Made by a program: the position numbers and the translations under genes. The notes beneath the pieces were generated by a model. That model was given only the letters and a program-made list of their open reading frames with translations. It had not been told where the DNA came from and searched no databases. From the NCBI GenBank assembly GCA_029260455.1, contig JAJDDF010000016.1:62001-126000 (forward strand): a stretch of 64,000 nt of DNA. Direction: 5' to 3'. Source of the stretch: Phycisphaerales bacterium. GTDB lineage: Bacteria > Planctomycetota > Phycisphaerae > Phycisphaerales > UBA1924. Of the stretch, positions 16,436 to 24,637 are shown in pieces; within the stretch, counting starts at the first letter, position 1; every line of letters begins with the position of its first letter.

Positions 16436-18787
16436 CTACATCAACGCCACCGGGTCTACGTCGACAGCGCAGTGCGCATCGCTCTTGGCGACGCCCTGAT
16501 TCCGCAGCAAGGTCAGGGCCTGTTGAATCACACTGGCCTTCGGCGCGAGCAGTTCGAGGGCGATCCTGTGATAGCCCGCCACGCGGCTGATCGGCGCGGG
16601 GAATGGGCCGCGCCAAGTGAGGTGTGCGATGTTGGCGGCGTCCAGCGCGCGCTTGGCGGTCCATCCAGCGGCCTCGGCTTTTTCAATGGCGCGATCACGG
16701 AAGACAAGCCGCGCCATGCGCCCGATGGGTGGCAGGCCTGCACGCTGGCGAATCGCAAGCTCGGCTTCAGCAAAACCGGTGAAATCATGCTGGGCGGCGA
16801 AGGTGATCGCAGGGGCTGTTGGATCGGTGGTTTGCACGATGACGCGCGCGACGGCGCCGGCGTGCGCACTGCGCCCGGCGCGGCCTGCGACTTGCGCGAC
16901 AAGTTGAAACGTCCGCTCCGGCGCACGAAAGTCGGGCAGTGACAGCGCGGTGTCGGCATTCACGACGCCCACGAGTTGCACATTGGGAAAGTCAAGGCCC
17001 TTGGCGATCATCTGCGTGCCGAGGAGTAAGCGGATTTCACCGGCGCGAAAGCGATCGAGGGCCTGTTGATAATCACTCGCCTTGTGCATCGTGTCGGAAT
17101 CGAGGCGCAGCATGGTTTCGCCATCCACCAACTGCGCAAACTCGCGCGCGAGTTCTTCTTCGAGGCGTTGTGTGCCGAATCCGAGCAGTGAGATGCGCTT
17201 GCCGCAGTTCGGGCAAGTCGCGGGCAGCTTGTTCATGGCTTCGCAGTGATGACACTTCACATGGCCAAGGGTGCGCTTCGTGCCATCGGCGCGCGGGAGG
17301 CGCTCCTTGTGATAGACCATGTTGGCGTCGCAATCATCGCAGGGGAGTGTCCAGCCGCAATGGGCGTCTGCGCAGCCGATGTAGCTCGCATAGCCGCGGC
17401 GGTTCAGCAGCAGCATCACCTGTCCATCCGCATCGAAGGCGCGCGCGATCGCACGGTGCAGGGTCGGGCCGATGGCGCGCAGTTGGCGATCTCTGGCGGA
17501 AGCGCGGCGTTCTTCGATGAGGTCGATGATGTCGACTTTGGGCAACACGCCGCCGCCGGCCCGCTCGGGCAGTTCGAGCAAGGTGAATCTGCCAAGCTTG
17601 GCGTTGTGCCAGCTTTCTAAGGATGGCGTGGCGGAGCCGAGCACGACCGGGCAGTTTTCGAGCTGGGCACGCTTGAGCGCCACATCGCGCCCATGATAGC
17701 GCGGCAATTGGTCCTGTTTATAAGAGCCATCGTGCTCTTCATCGACAATGACGATGCCGAGCTTCGTGACAGGCGCGAACACTGCCGAGCGCGCACCGAT
17801 GACCACTTTTGCCTCACCTGAGGCGATGCGCTGCCACTCCGCATGCCGTTGCGATGCGGTGAGTCCCGAATGCAGCACTGCGATCACATCACCCCCGAGG
17901 CGCGCCGCAAATCGCGACAAGGTCTGGGGGGTGAGGGAAATCTCTGGCACGAGGACGATGGCGGAATCGCCCCGGGCCAGCACTTTCTCAATCAGCGCCA
18001 GATAGACTTCGGTTTTCCCGGACCCGGTGATGCCGAAGAGCAGGAAGGGCGCGAAGCTGCCGAGTTGCTTCGCGACAGTCTCGACCGCGCGTGTCTGGTC
18101 ATTCATGAGCGGCGGCGCGGTGGCATGATCGGGGTCAGCGACCATGAGGGATGCGCCGCCCGAGGCGCGCACTGTGACAAGCTCGCGTTTCATGAGCAGG
18201 CCCTCGCGTTCGAGGCGCGACAGCCCCGCAATAGATTTGAGCCCGAGCGTATGCGCAAGTGCGCCCGGCTCACTCGGCAGGAGGTCCAGATGCGCGATCA
18301 GCGCTCGCCAGGCCAGCGCAGCGGTTGGCGGTAACTTGGGTTCGGCGCCGGATGCGATGGCGCCGCGGGCTGTGTCGGTGAGGTCATAGACCACGCGCCG
18401 TTTTCGCCCGACTGCTTTGGTGACGGCGGCAGGGACCATGGTTTGGAAGACCATGCCGGGCGGGCAGCAGTAATAGTGCGCGATCCATTGGGCGAGGTTG
18501 AGCAAGGCCTTGGGGAGGCGCGCGCCGAGCAATTTTGAGATTGGTTTGATTTTTTCGCGGGGCAGGTCGGTGTGGTCGGCGATGGCGATCACGGTGCCAG
18601 ACGTCGCCCGATTGCCCCTGCCGAGCGGAACCGCGACGCGATCCCCCACTTGCAAGTCGGACAATGACTGTGGGATGCGATAGGTCAAGGGTTCAAGGCG
18701 ATCGATGCCGCGATCGGGGACAACGGAGGCAAATTGAGTGCCTTGATCATCATCTTTCGAGGTGGATGGGAACAGGTCGTCAGTCAT
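16436..18787 (-). CDS. priA: Primosomal protein N' (replication restart helicase PriA)
   Basis: Superfamily-2 helicase that reloads the replisome at repaired or stalled forks. Numbering here is from an upstream GTG at 18799 (787 residues). Walker A is GITGSGKT at 256-263 and the DEEH box is at 353-356. Eight zinc-binding cysteines lie at 476, 481, 487, 490, 516, 519, 529 and 532. The N-terminal 3'-DNA-binding domain (DRVAVPLGRGN) is present. E. coli PriA is 732 residues. I chose the ATG at 18787 over the GTG; neither has a clear Shine-Dalgarno. It is divergent from the secretin gene. Confidence 0.95.
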   Translation of the reverse strand: MTDDLFPSTSKDDDQGTQFASVVPDRGIDRLEPLTYRIPQSLSDLQVGDRVAVPLGRGNRATSGTVIAIADHTDLPREKIKPISKLLGARLPKALLNLAQWIAHYYCCPPGMVFQTMVPAAVTKAVGRKRRVVYDLTDTARGAIASGAEPKLPPTAALAWRALIAHLDLLPSEPGALAHTLGLKSIAGLSRLEREGLLMKRELVTVRASGGASLMVADPDHATAPPLMNDQTRAVETVAKQLGSFAPFLLFGITGSGKTEVYLALIEKVLARGDSAIVLVPEISLTPQTLSRFAARLGGDVIAVLHSGLTASQRHAEWQRIASGEAKVVIGARSAVFAPVTKLGIVIVDEEHDGSYKQDQLPRYHGRDVALKRAQLENCPVVLGSATPSLESWHNAKLGRFTLLELPERAGGGVLPKVDIIDLIEERRASARDRQLRAIGPTLHRAIARAFDADGQVMLLLNRRGYASYIGCADAHCGWTLPCDDCDANMVYHKERLPRADGTKRTLGHVKCHHCEAMNKLPATCPNCGKRISLLGFGTQRLEEELAREFAQLVDGETMLRLDSDTMHKASDYQQALDRFRAGEIRLLLGTQMIAKGLDFPNVQLVGVVNADTALSLPDFRAPERTFQLVAQVAGRAGRSAHAGAVARVIVQTTDPTAPAITFAAQHDFTGFAEAELAIRQRAGLPPIGRMARLVFRDRAIEKAEAAGWTAKRALDAANIAHLTWRGPFPAPISRVAGYHRIALELLAPKASVIQQALTLLRNQGVAKSDAHCAVDVDPVALM

Positions 18788-18899
18788 GTGCGAAGTCACG
18801 GTAGCCGGACATGGTCATTGTCGGAGAAAACCTTTTGGCATGACCGTGGAACCGGCGTTCAGTTGCAACGCCAAAACAGGGCCGGTATGTTCCGCAAAC

Positions 18900-18982
18900 C
18901 GCCATCTGGCGATTTCCCAAGCCGGCCGAGGCCACCGTGGCCTGTGATGCGCGTGCATGCCCACCCGTCCGCCAAGCGGACG
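18900..18982 (+). promoter_or_regulatory. Three hairpins in the secretin leader
   Basis: Three perfect inverted repeats follow each other upstream of the secretin start: CGCCA-TC-TGGCG at about 18900-18911, GGCCA-CCG-TGGCC at 18930-18942, and CGTCCGC-CAA-GCGGACG at 18966-18982. The last ends about nine bases before the Shine-Dalgarno (TGGAG). Spacing and series suggest a folded 5' leader, though protein-binding dyads are equally possible. Confidence 0.4.
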
Positions 18983-19003
18983 ATGACTTTTGGAGATGTG
19001 TCC

Positions 19004-22000
19004 ATGCGAGGTTCGACGAAGCGTCCGGCGTTGGTTGTTGCCGCCCTCCTCCTTTCTGGATCGTCGGTATTCGCCGGCGCTTCCGCAGCGCTCGAGCGCG
19101 CCGCCACCCTGCTTGAAGAGGGTCGGGCCGTAGAAGCTCGCGCGATTCTTGTTGATGCGCAACCTGAAACACAGGACACCGCGTCGCGCGAAAGGTTGCT
19201 CGAACTGCTTGGCAACGCCGAGCGTCGCATCCAGACCATGAGCGAACAGGAAGTGAAGCTGCAACGGGCAGCCCTGTTCCTTGAGCGTGGCGATCTGCGC
19301 CAGGCCCGCGATCACGCCGAAGCTGTCCGCCGGGCAGATCGCTCAACAGCAACAGAGAAAATGCAGGCCTCAGCGCTGCTTGACAAAGTTGCCTTTCAAC
19401 AGGATGAACTCGCGCCCACGATCTCTGGAACCCTCGCCCAAGCCGAGCAGGATTTCAACAACGGAGCGCATGCAGAAGCCAAGGCCGGATTCACCTCGGT
19501 GAACCGCATGGGCATTCGCCTGAGTCAGGATCAGCAGCGCACCCTCAACCGGTACACCATGCGTTTGCTGCAACTCGAGCGCAAACAGGGCGCTGCTTTT
19601 GATACGGCCATTGTCTCTGCGGGGGCGATCGCACCAGCAGCTGTTGAAGCTGTCACTATCGCCGCAGTCGCTCAACAAGATGGCGATGCCTTCCAGTCTG
19701 ATGAAGACAATCAGCAGGATTTGTTCGATCAGGTGCAACGAGCAAACGCCAAGCGCGTGCTCGAAGAAGCCGATGCTGACCGTGCTGCGGGTCGCGTCCT
19801 TGAGGCGGTCAACGGCTACACCGCAGCCACGACAGCCCCCTTGTCGCGATTCCTGACCGATGCCGAGCTTGCCCGGGCGGAATCTGCCCTGCGTGATGTG
19901 CGGGCCCTCGCCGGTGCCCCTGCTCAGGATGGCGGGCTTGCCCAGGTCGCAGCAGACCGCGAACGATCACGCCAGCAGATCACCACAGAGGTCACCAACC
20001 TCCTTGCTCAGGCCAACCGCTCACTTGATTCGGGCAATGTCGACAATGCCCAGACCCAACTTTCTGAAGCGCGGCTGCGCTGGCGCCGCGGGTACACCAA
20101 CGGGCTCTTCAATGAAACCGAGTTCGCCTCACAGATGGCAGAGCTCGACGACTTTGGGCGCACCATCGAATCATCACGGGCGGCCATCCTCGAACGCGAA
20201 GCCGAGCGTCAGGCGGCGCAGCTTGCTCAGGAATCACAGGACCAGGCCAAACGCGCTCGCGAAGAACGTGCCAATCTGGTCTCAGGAAACCTGGATCGCC
20301 TGCAGGCCCTACAGGCAGAGCAGAAGTATGACGAGGCCTTGCAGGTCATCGATGAGATTCTCTTCATCGACCCGATCAATCCAACTGCGCGCCTCATGAA
20401 GGATGTGCTCGAAGACATCATGATCTATCGCAGATATATGGAAATCGGTCGCGATCGTTCACGTTCGTATGCGGCGGAATCTATCACGATGCACGAAGCG
20501 ACCATTGTGCCCTCTACGATCATGGACTTCCCTCCCGACTGGCCTGAAATTTCACTGCGCCGGGGCACGGTTGATGCGTTCGTCGAATCAGAAGTTGACC
20601 GCCGGGTGCTGGCGTCAATCGAAAGCCGCAAGATTCCCGCGACCTTCTCTGATGATCGCCTCGAAGATGTGCTTGCTTTCATCGCGACCGTGACCAACAT
20701 GAATGTTGATGTCGACTGGGATTCACTTGCAGATATCGGCATCGAACGCGATGAACCGGTCGATCTGCAGCTTTCCGAGGTATCCGCACGCATCGTCCTC
20801 GAACGGGTGCTCGAAAAGGTCAGCCCCGACGAATTCACCAAGGCGGGCTTTGCAGTGCAGGATGGCATCGTGGTCGTCGCTTCCGATCAGGACTTGCGCA
20901 AGCGCACCTTCATCGTCATCTATGACGTGCGCGACTTGCTCTTTGATGTGCCTGACTTCGAAGAAGTGCCCGAACTCGACGTGTCCTCCGTGCTCAACCA
21001 GAGCTCCGGTCGTGGCGGCGGCGGCGGCGGCGGCGGCAATATCTTCAATACCACCAACACGGCCCCGGGCATTCAGCTCACCCCGCGCGAACTCCTCGAT
21101 CGCCTCGAAGAGATCATTCAGACCAACGTCGACTTTGACGGGTGGCAAAACAATGGCGGCGACACCGGCGTGATTCAGGAACTCAACAACAACCTGATTA
21201 TCACCAACACCGCCACCAACCATCGTGAGATTCAGGGGTTGTTGCGTCAGCTTCGGGAAATTCGCAATCTGCAGATTTCCGTCGAAGCACGCTTCCTGCT
21301 TGTGGCGCAAGACTTCTTCGAGCAGATCGGCTTCGATCTCGATGTCTTCCTCAACGCAGACAGCGCCCAATATCAAAACGCGATCAGCCAGTTGGATCTG
21401 GCTGGGATCACGAGGGCGCCCGGGCAGGGTCTTCCGTTCCTCCCCGGCCAGATTGTCTCGGGGCTCACGGGCACACCCGGTTTCCAGAGCACCCAGCCAG
21501 GGTTCTTTGAGATCGCCAACCCCAACTTTGATCCAACGGCCATCCCGCCGGATCCCGCCTCCCTCGCGACAATCACTCAGTTCAACGGTGCGGCCCCCTT
21601 GTTCACATCTGCTCCACAACAGGGCGGGTTCGGCATCATCCCGGGTGAACAGAACAGCTTTGGGATCGCGTCCTCGCTGCTTGAGGGTTCCGCCTTCGCT
21701 TCCCAGCTCCTTGCACAAAACCCGGCGCTTTCAATCGCGGGCACGTTCTTTGATGACATCCAGGTCGATTTCCTTGTCGAGGCGACCCAGGCGGATCGGC
21801 GGAGTGTTGTCCTCAATGCACCGCGTCTGACATTTACCAACGGCAAATCTGCAACGATTGCTGTCGTTGATCAGTCAGGATTCATCTCAGACCTCGTGCC
21901 GATCATCGGCACCGCCGCGGTGGCCTTTGACCCCGTGCCTGCCACGGTCAACGAAGGCTTCACGCTCAAAATTCGAGGCGTGGCTTCGGCAGATCGCAGG

Positions 22001-22429
22001 TATGTCACCATGGGCGTCGAGGCCTCGCTTGCCACCCTCAAGGGCTTCGATCAACAGGTCGTAACCGCGCTCGTGGGCGGCACCGGTGGTAACACCGGTG
22101 GCGGCGCAAACACCCCCCAAAGGGCAGATTCGGCGATTCAGCTTCCCATCGTTCAGTTCACACGGGTGCAAACCGGTGTGACCGTTCCCGATCAGGGCAC
22201 GATCCTGCTCGGCGGGCAGCGATTGACCACCGAAATTGAAACCGAATCAGGCGTCCCGGTGCTTTCCAAGTTGCCATTTCTGAATCGGTTCTTCTCGAAC
22301 AGGGCCACGGTCAAGGAGGAGCAGACCCTGCTCCTGCTCATCAAGCCCACGATCATCATCCAGGGCGAAGAAGAGGAACGGGCCTTCCCGGGTCTCCTCG
22401 ATCGCATGAACAATCCCTACGGGTTCTGA
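19004..22429 (+). CDS. Large secretin (GspD/PilQ-like) with long N-terminal helical region
   Basis: 1141 residues from the ATG at 19004, which has GGAG nine bases upstream and opens a signal peptide (MRGSTKRPALVVAALLLSGSSVFAG). Residues ~30-520 are helical and repeat-like, rich in Ala, Glu, Gln and Arg. About 545-650 resembles the small N-terminal secretin/TonB-type domain. A run of eight glycines follows near 670-677, then another N-type domain (~690-770). The C-terminal secretin core has VPDQGTILLGG and GVPVLSKLPFLNRFF, the signature of outer-membrane secretin rings. Usual GspD proteins are 650-750 residues. No type II secretion or pilus partner is in the window; two regulator genes follow instead. 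Confidence 0.85.
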   Translation: MRGSTKRPALVVAALLLSGSSVFAGASAALERAATLLEEGRAVEARAILVDAQPETQDTASRERLLELLGNAERRIQTMSEQEVKLQRAALFLERGDLRQARDHAEAVRRADRSTATEKMQASALLDKVAFQQDELAPTISGTLAQAEQDFNNGAHAEAKAGFTSVNRMGIRLSQDQQRTLNRYTMRLLQLERKQGAAFDTAIVSAGAIAPAAVEAVTIAAVAQQDGDAFQSDEDNQQDLFDQVQRANAKRVLEEADADRAAGRVLEAVNGYTAATTAPLSRFLTDAELARAESALRDVRALAGAPAQDGGLAQVAADRERSRQQITTEVTNLLAQANRSLDSGNVDNAQTQLSEARLRWRRGYTNGLFNETEFASQMAELDDFGRTIESSRAAILEREAERQAAQLAQESQDQAKRAREERANLVSGNLDRLQALQAEQKYDEALQVIDEILFIDPINPTARLMKDVLEDIMIYRRYMEIGRDRSRSYAAESITMHEATIVPSTIMDFPPDWPEISLRRGTVDAFVESEVDRRVLASIESRKIPATFSDDRLEDVLAFIATVTNMNVDVDWDSLADIGIERDEPVDLQLSEVSARIVLERVLEKVSPDEFTKAGFAVQDGIVVVASDQDLRKRTFIVIYDVRDLLFDVPDFEEVPELDVSSVLNQSSGRGGGGGGGGNIFNTTNTAPGIQLTPRELLDRLEEIIQTNVDFDGWQNNGGDTGVIQELNNNLIITNTATNHREIQGLLRQLREIRNLQISVEARFLLVAQDFFEQIGFDLDVFLNADSAQYQNAISQLDLAGITRAPGQGLPFLPGQIVSGLTGTPGFQSTQPGFFEIANPNFDPTAIPPDPASLATITQFNGAAPLFTSAPQQGGFGIIPGEQNSFGIASSLLEGSAFASQLLAQNPALSIAGTFFDDIQVDFLVEATQADRRSVVLNAPRLTFTNGKSATIAVVDQSGFISDLVPIIGTAAVAFDPVPATVNEGFTLKIRGVASADRRYVTMGVEASLATLKGFDQQVVTALVGGTGGNTGGGANTPQRADSAIQLPIVQFTRVQTGVTVPDQGTILLGGQRLTTEIETESGVPVLSKLPFLNRFFSNRATVKEEQTLLLLIKPTIIIQGEEEERAFPGLLDRMNNPYGF

Positions 22430-22623
22430 TTTTCTCTGCAGAAGATTCAGCAATACCGTGTTTCGGGGCCCTGCTTCCCCGATGAACTGCTGTCGGCGTC
22501 CGGAATTCGTGGGCTTTCCACGGCTTCGTGACGCCGACTTGCTTGACTGACCATGCGCATCATCGGTAGCGTTGTCTATTGACGAAGAGTTCTGACATCC
22601 TCTCTTCGGGTGGGAGCCAACAC

Positions 22624-22983
22624 ATGACATCAACAGATTCGAGATTACGGATCCGCAAAGAAGACGATGTGACCTACGTCGAGTTTGTTGACCGCAACAT
22701 TCTTGACGAAGCGAACATTCAGCGCATCGCCGATGAGATCACCGGTTTGATCGACAGTGACGACATGCCAAAGCTGATCATCAGCTTCACCAATGTCGAC
22801 CATTTGTCGTCTGCGGCCTTGGGTGCGCTCATCACCATCCACAACCGCACCAAACAAAAACAGGGCCAACTGCGCCTCGCGGATATCGATCCGCAGATCT
22901 ACGAAGTGTTCACGATCACCAAGCTCAACAAACTATTCGAGATTCATGACACGGCCCAGGACGCCGTGGCAAGCTTCGCCTGA
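22624..22983 (+). CDS. STAS-domain anti-sigma factor antagonist (SpoIIAA/RsbV-like)
   Basis: 119 residues from the ATG at 22624, chosen because GGTGGGAG lies about ten bases upstream; a TTG at 22579 would add 15 residues. It has a single STAS fold, with VTYVEFVDRNILDEAN at the start. The loop VDHLSSAALGAL carries serines 62/63 at the site phosphorylated in SpoIIAA. In partner switching, the unphosphorylated form frees a target by binding the RsbW-type kinase. That kinase is the next gene, 62 bp downstream. No sigma factor or PP2C phosphatase is present here, so the final target is unknown. Confidence 0.85.
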   Translation: MTSTDSRLRIRKEDDVTYVEFVDRNILDEANIQRIADEITGLIDSDDMPKLIISFTNVDHLSSAALGALITIHNRTKQKQGQLRLADIDPQIYEVFTITKLNKLFEIHDTAQDAVASFA

Positions 22984-23045
22984 TTTGACCAAGGCCGTGA
23001 GCCTGCGCCAGTCGCTGGCAGCAAGCCGAATGTGTTGGGTATGTC

Positions 23046-23477
23046 ATGAGCGACCATCGCACAACACCGCGCGCCACTGCACGCGTCACCGTGCCCAATG
23101 ATCTTGGCGCGTTGCAGAAGGTCAAGGAAGAACTCCTTGCCGCTGTGACCAAGCATGATTATCCAGAGGCCTCCGCCTTTGCGATTCGTCTTGCCCTCGA
23201 AGAGGCGGTCCAGAATGCCTACCAACATGGTAACAAGGGCGACCCCTCGCGCTCAGTTGCCTTCGAATGGCGCATCGCAAATTCCGCGATCACGGTAGTC
23301 ATTGAAGATGAGGGCACCGGCTTTACCCCAGACGTCGTGCCGGACCCGACTGATCCTGAACGCCTTGAAATGCCTTCAGGAAGAGGGCTATTGCTCATGC
23401 GTGCCTACATGGCGGATGTGCACTACAACGACCGGGGCAATCGAGTCACGATGGTCTATCAGCGCCCTGTGAACTGA
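23046..23477 (+). CDS. RsbW-type anti-sigma serine kinase (GHKL ATPase)
   Basis: 143 residues with the Bergerat ATP-binding motifs: N box EEAVQNAYQHGNKG, G1 box DEGTGFTP and G2 box GRGLLLMRAYMADV. This is a stand-alone HATPase_c protein of the RsbW/SpoIIAB group, which phosphorylates a STAS antagonist and sequesters a sigma factor or other partner. The STAS gene directly upstream is its natural partner. The stop is 14 bp from the end of a converging gene. Confidence 0.88.
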   Translation: MSDHRTTPRATARVTVPNDLGALQKVKEELLAAVTKHDYPEASAFAIRLALEEAVQNAYQHGNKGDPSRSVAFEWRIANSAITVVIEDEGTGFTPDVVPDPTDPERLEMPSGRGLLLMRAYMADVHYNDRGNRVTMVYQRPVN

Positions 23478-23491
23478 GTCGGGGATCAGAC

Positions 23492-24517
23492 TCACGCCGA
23501 TGAATCATCTTCAAACCAGCGCACGGTAAGCACCTGACATGAATCAAGATCGGGCGGGGCCTTCAAGTCGGCCATCACGACAACCTGCTCGGGAGTACAT
23601 CGGTCTGCAAGTACCGGCGTAATATCAATCCACGCCTGCTCATCGGCGCGCTCTGCGGCCACTTCGATGAGCAGGCCCTCAGCTGTTTCAAGGCAATCTG
23701 CTGTCATGAACACCTCGGCGTACACCGGCGCTGTGTCCTCGCCTTCCGGAGTACACCGCATAATGCAGCGCCACGCAGTGATGCCAAGATCGCGCCCTTC
23801 ATCATCGACATTGGTGCGCGTATCAACATTCAATTGAAGCGCCCAGAGTTCGCGCAATCGTTCTATGATTTCTTCGGCATGCACCGCAGAACCATCTTCT
23901 GCGGGCGGGCGGAGAACGGTGCGGTGTTCATGCGCCACCGAATCAGCGCCGACAATGTCCTGCACTTCTTTCAAGTCGAACCCTGCAAGCAATTTCTGCA
24001 CGCGCTCTTTCAGTTCCATCTCGGTGCGAATAGTGACCGATTTGTGTTCGTCAATGAAGACATAGAAAAATGGTTCCATCGACATCACGCCAAACCCGAC
24101 CATGCCATCTTCGAGAAGCCACGGCCCGAGCGTGATCAGCCCGTCCATGAAACGCTCGAACCCGACGAGGTCATAGGCGATATAGGGGTCCACTTCGCGG
24201 AAGGCGTCGTTGCCAAGGACATCAAGAATTGGATAGGCCCGCCCGGGCATCAAACTAAAGAGGGCTCGCACGAGCGCTGGCAGGTGTTCGACTGAAATCA
24301 ACACATCGAACATAAACCGGTCGGGCCATTCTTCCCACGCCTCGCCTGTTGCGGGGCCGGGTGGCGCTTCGAAGGGTTCGCCGCCGTCTGCGGGCTCAAA
24401 TTCGAGCACATAGCCCGCCTTGGGGGTGACCGGCTCGACAGGGGAGACCCCGAGCGGGAAGCGGAACCCCTCACGTTCTTCGCGCGTCAATGATGAATCC
24501 AGTTCGATCTCTGCCAT
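23492..24517 (-). CDS. Hypothetical acidic soluble protein
   Basis: 341 residues from the ATG at 24517 (MAEIELDSS). The frame continues to 24772, but that part overlaps the start of the divergent transporter and looks non-coding. The protein is strongly acidic, with no signal peptide or membrane helix. I do not recognise a family. Visible features are a proline-rich linker (FEAPPGPATGEAWEEW, about 60-75) and alternating beta/helical segments such as VMSMEPFFYVFIDEHKSVTI. It ends VRWFEDDSSA. It converges on the RsbW-type gene and diverges from the symporter, giving no clear functional hint. Confidence 0.6.
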   Translation of the reverse strand: MAEIELDSSLTREEREGFRFPLGVSPVEPVTPKAGYVLEFEPADGGEPFEAPPGPATGEAWEEWPDRFMFDVLISVEHLPALVRALFSLMPGRAYPILDVLGNDAFREVDPYIAYDLVGFERFMDGLITLGPWLLEDGMVGFGVMSMEPFFYVFIDEHKSVTIRTEMELKERVQKLLAGFDLKEVQDIVGADSVAHEHRTVLRPPAEDGSAVHAEEIIERLRELWALQLNVDTRTNVDDEGRDLGITAWRCIMRCTPEGEDTAPVYAEVFMTADCLETAEGLLIEVAAERADEQAWIDITPVLADRCTPEQVVVMADLKAPPDLDSCQVLTVRWFEDDSSA

Positions 24518-24637
24518 GACCGACAGTCTACGAAGACGCGGCCCCGTCGGCCCTGCGTTGCGGCAAACCACTAATCCGGGCATGATGGCCTGACAGGACT
24601 GGAATCCCCGAATCGCCCAGCGGGCTATGGAGTCTCC

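Noticed and set aside
21007-21042. GGC-rich run in the secretin gene as a sequencing artefact
   Set aside because: The frame is kept on both sides with good secretin domains, and it encodes a plausible glycine linker.
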